This document shows positions 62,005 to 64,000 of a stretch of 64,000 nucleotides of DNA, piece by piece. The translations under genes were made by a program, and so were the position numbers. The notes beneath the pieces were generated by a model that had not been told where the DNA came from, did not search any database, and was given only the letters and a program-made list of their open reading frames with translations. The stretch lies in the NCBI RefSeq assembly GCF_016862995.1, contig NZ_BOOA01000033.1:1-64000 (forward strand), written 5' to 3'. Numbering within the stretch: the first letter of the stretch is position 1; each line of letters opens with the position of its first letter. This DNA is from Acrocarpospora phusangensis (lineage in GTDB: Bacteria; Actinomycetota; Actinomycetes; Streptosporangiales; Streptosporangiaceae).

Positions 62005-64000
62005 TTAGCGGTTGACGGATGTGACGTGGACGATGGTGTCGACCCAGTCGACGTGCACGCCGAGGTCGTCGGGACCGGCCGCTTCGCTGCGCAGGCACAG
62101 CGTACGGACCCCGTGGATGTCCAGGTCGAAGGTGATCACGGGCTTGCCCGCCTCGACCAGGGCCGAGTAGATCTCGCGGTCGTCGGCGAGCACGCTGACC
62201 CTGGCCCGGCCGGTGGACTCGTCGTCGACGCCGACGGCGCCGGCGCACCGCTGGGCGTGCCCGCCCAGGTGGAAGCGGGCCTCGGAGTAGGGCGCGGTGC
62301 CCAGGCCGCGCTCGAACTCCTGCCCGGCCACCCGCATCGGCCGGCCGTCGCCGGGGTTGCCCCCGCCGTTCGACTGGTCGCGCTCGACGGGACCGTCCTC
62401 GTTGACAAACGCGATCATCGGCAGCTCGGAGATCTGGTACGCCCCTGACGTCAGCGGGCGCACGACCCGCGCGTGCGCCACCACGGGCACCACGCCGTCG
62501 CCGTCCCGCTCGACCGTCACGACGCCGAGCCGCCCGGGACGCAGCCCCGGACCTGGACGAACCGCCCACCTGGTCTCATCGAGGCGGTCGGCGCTCCAGC
62601 CCGCGGGCAGCCGCACCCGCGCGTCGGCGTCCGTCGTGATCACCGCGTTCCCGTCCGCGCCGATCTCCGCGACGGCCGGCCACACCACCGGAGCGGTCTG
62701 GTACGCCCTGGGCGCGGCCCGGAACACCTCCGCGCCCGCCGGCGCCACGATCCCGGCGAACCCCCCGTCCCGGGCCACGGGAACCGCGACGGCGTCCGTG
62801 GCGGTCGTGCTCGTCTCCCCGTCGTCCCCGACGATCCACACCTGGGCGTCCGCCCCCACGCCGAGCCGGTCCAGCGGCACCCGGATCACCCGCGCGTCCC
62901 CCGTCGAGATCCCGCCCAGGAACCACCGGTCCCCCGCGCGCCGGGCGATCACCGCGTACGTGTCGGGATCGCCCGCCAGCAAAACCGTCTCGTCCCAGAC
63001 CGGCGCCAGTTCCGCCAGGAACCGGGCCGCCGACGGACGCGCCGCGTAGGCGTCGACGTGATCGGCGAAGTGCGTGATCCCGCACTCGAACGCCACCGCC
63101 AGCCCCAGCTCGTGCCCGTCGCTGGTGGTACGGCCCGCCGCCCCGAAGGCGACCGGCGTCGCGTCCATCGCCCCGACGATGTTGCGGGTGAACGGCTGGA
63201 TGACGTTGTGGGACGCGGTCAGCGCCTGGTTCTCGAAGAACACGTAGTACTCGGCGCCGCGGATCGCCTCATACCCGATCACCTGCGGGAACGTACGCAT
63301 CCAGCCGCGCGGGATGACCGAGCCGTGGAAGTTGACCATGAGGCCCAGCCGGGCCGACTCGGTGAGGATCGTGTCGTACCAGCGGTACCGGTCCTTGGAC
63401 TCCGACTCCATGAAGTCGACCTTGATCCCGGCGACCCCCCAGGACCGCCACAGCGCGAGTCTGCGCAGGTCCTCCGGGCTGTTGAGGTCACGCCAGATGG
63501 TCCACAGGTGGACCTGGACACCCCGCAGGCTCGCGTACGCGACGATCTCCGGAACCCAGGTCTCCTCCCAGCCGCAGTCGATGAGCAGGTGCTCCCAGCC
63601 GAGGTCGGCGGCCACGTCGACGAAGTGCCGCTGCTTGGCCAGCTGGGCGCCCGAGTAGAAGTCGGACCACCACGACCAGGCCGCGCGGCCGGGACGCACC
63701 CAGGTCGCGTCCGCGAGTTCGGGCACGACGGCCGGGGCCAGCTCCTCGACGAACAGGGAGGACACGAGGTCGGCGAGGGTGCCGACGAGGAGGACCCGCC
63801 ACGGGGTCACGACGCCGCGGGCGACCTCGACGGCGTCGTCGGCCAGGGTGAAGCCGAGCGTCCCGCCGTCCGCGCGGACGTGCGCGCCGGCGAAGCGGCC
63901 GTCGATCCCGGATTCGGTGATCAGGACGTAGGTCGCCGGGTCCAGGCAGGTGAGGAAGGGGAATCCGTAGTCGCCGTCGGCCAGATCGGCGGTGTCCACG
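62005..64000 (-). CDS. Glycoside hydrolase family 97, partial at window edge
   Basis: At least 664 residues; the N-terminus lies beyond the window. GH97 features: DATWVRPGRAAWSWWSDFYS, EHLLIDCGWEETW, GVAGIKVDFMESESKDRYRW and a MVNFHGSVIPRGWMRTFPQV block. The Asp in IKVDFME is the nucleophile of retaining GH97 alpha-galactosidases, absent from inverting SusB-type members, so alpha-galactosidase activity is favoured. The C-terminal 150 residues (QEFERGLGTAPYSEARFHLG, CAGAVGVDDES) form an NPCBM-type carbohydrate-binding domain. First gene of the uptake operon as far as visible. Confidence 0.9.
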   Translation of the reverse strand, partial: VDTADLADGDYGFPFLTCLDPATYVLITESGIDGRFAGAHVRADGGTLGFTLADDAVEVARGVVTPWRVLLVGTLADLVSSLFVEELAPAVVPELADATWVRPGRAAWSWWSDFYSGAQLAKQRHFVDVAADLGWEHLLIDCGWEETWVPEIVAYASLRGVQVHLWTIWRDLNSPEDLRRLALWRSWGVAGIKVDFMESESKDRYRWYDTILTESARLGLMVNFHGSVIPRGWMRTFPQVIGYEAIRGAEYYVFFENQALTASHNVIQPFTRNIVGAMDATPVAFGAAGRTTSDGHELGLAVAFECGITHFADHVDAYAARPSAARFLAELAPVWDETVLLAGDPDTYAVIARRAGDRWFLGGISTGDARVIRVPLDRLGVGADAQVWIVGDDGETSTTATDAVAVPVARDGGFAGIVAPAGAEVFRAAPRAYQTAPVVWPAVAEIGADGNAVITTDADARVRLPAGWSADRLDETRWAVRPGPGLRPGRLGVVTVERDGDGVVPVVAHARVVRPLTSGAYQISELPMIAFVNEDGPVERDQSNGGGNPGDGRPMRVAGQEFERGLGTAPYSEARFHLGGHAQRCAGAVGVDDESTGRARVSVLADDREIYSALVEAGKPVITFDLDIHGVRTLCLRSEAAGPDDLGVHVDWVDTIVHVTSVNR

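Overview
The window comes from a high-GC actinomycete. Most genes have strongly G/C-biased third codon positions. There are many one-component and two-component regulators, two large LuxR-type LAL regulators, ECF sigma factors with SnoaL-like tails, ricin-tailed secreted proteins, a PF04672-type methyltransferase and actinobacterial insertion sequences. A filamentous actinomycete (Streptosporangiales or Streptomyces-like) is my inference; no rRNA or tRNA is present to settle it.

Layout. (1) 1-16 kb is a DNA phosphorothioation (Dnd) island of visibly lower GC than the rest. An IS5-type element lies at its left edge. Next come dndE-dndD-dndC-dndB on the minus strand, dndA divergent on the plus strand, and a convergent Dnd-associated methyltransferase. 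After a decayed IS1380 transposase there is a plus-strand, overlapping-gene module: an Lsr2-domain protein, a PLD-helicase, a 59-residue protein, a second DndD-like ATPase and a 157-residue protein. I read this module as the restriction arm, replacing the classical DndFGH. (2) 16.1-19.7 kb is an IS256 element with perfect direct repeats, split by an ISAzo13-type element and also carrying an internal stop. (3) 19.9-23.4 kb holds a SAM methyltransferase, a DJ-1/PfpI protein, and an aldo/keto reductase coupled to a MerR regulator. (4) 23.6-27.2 kb is one large DUF4011-helicase-nuclease protein resembling the Hhe defence architecture. (5) 27.5-41.2 kb contains two paralogous LAL regulators about 9 kb apart. 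Each is followed by a short-promoter target-like gene (a cupin and an SGNH hydrolase) with a shared TACGT-type inverted motif. Between them lie secreted proteins, a sigma factor and a serine hydrolase. (6) 41.3-49.7 kb is regulatory: an intact NarL-type two-component pair, a second pair whose response regulator has lost its output domain, an Lnt/nitrilase-like membrane protein, an ECF41-type sigma factor, a sensorless histidine kinase, an NmrA-like oxidoreductase, and an ArsR/SRPBCC pair.

(7) 49.7-64 kb is a coherent galactoside utilisation locus. GH97 and GH36 enzymes and a CUT1 ABC importer supply galactose. An aldose-epimerase-like protein, an SDR (predicted galactose dehydrogenase), an SMP-30 lactonase, a very clear galactonate dehydratase (DgoD), a PfkB kinase and a KDPG-type aldolase form a De Ley-Doudoroff route, with an AraC-type regulator divergent from it. 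Two spacers inside this catabolic run contain diverged tandem duplications.

The most unusual parts are the Lsr2-linked restriction arm of the Dnd island, the DndB-type palindrome at the dndB/dndA divergence, the Hhe-like protein, and the repeat-expanded spacers in the dgo operon.
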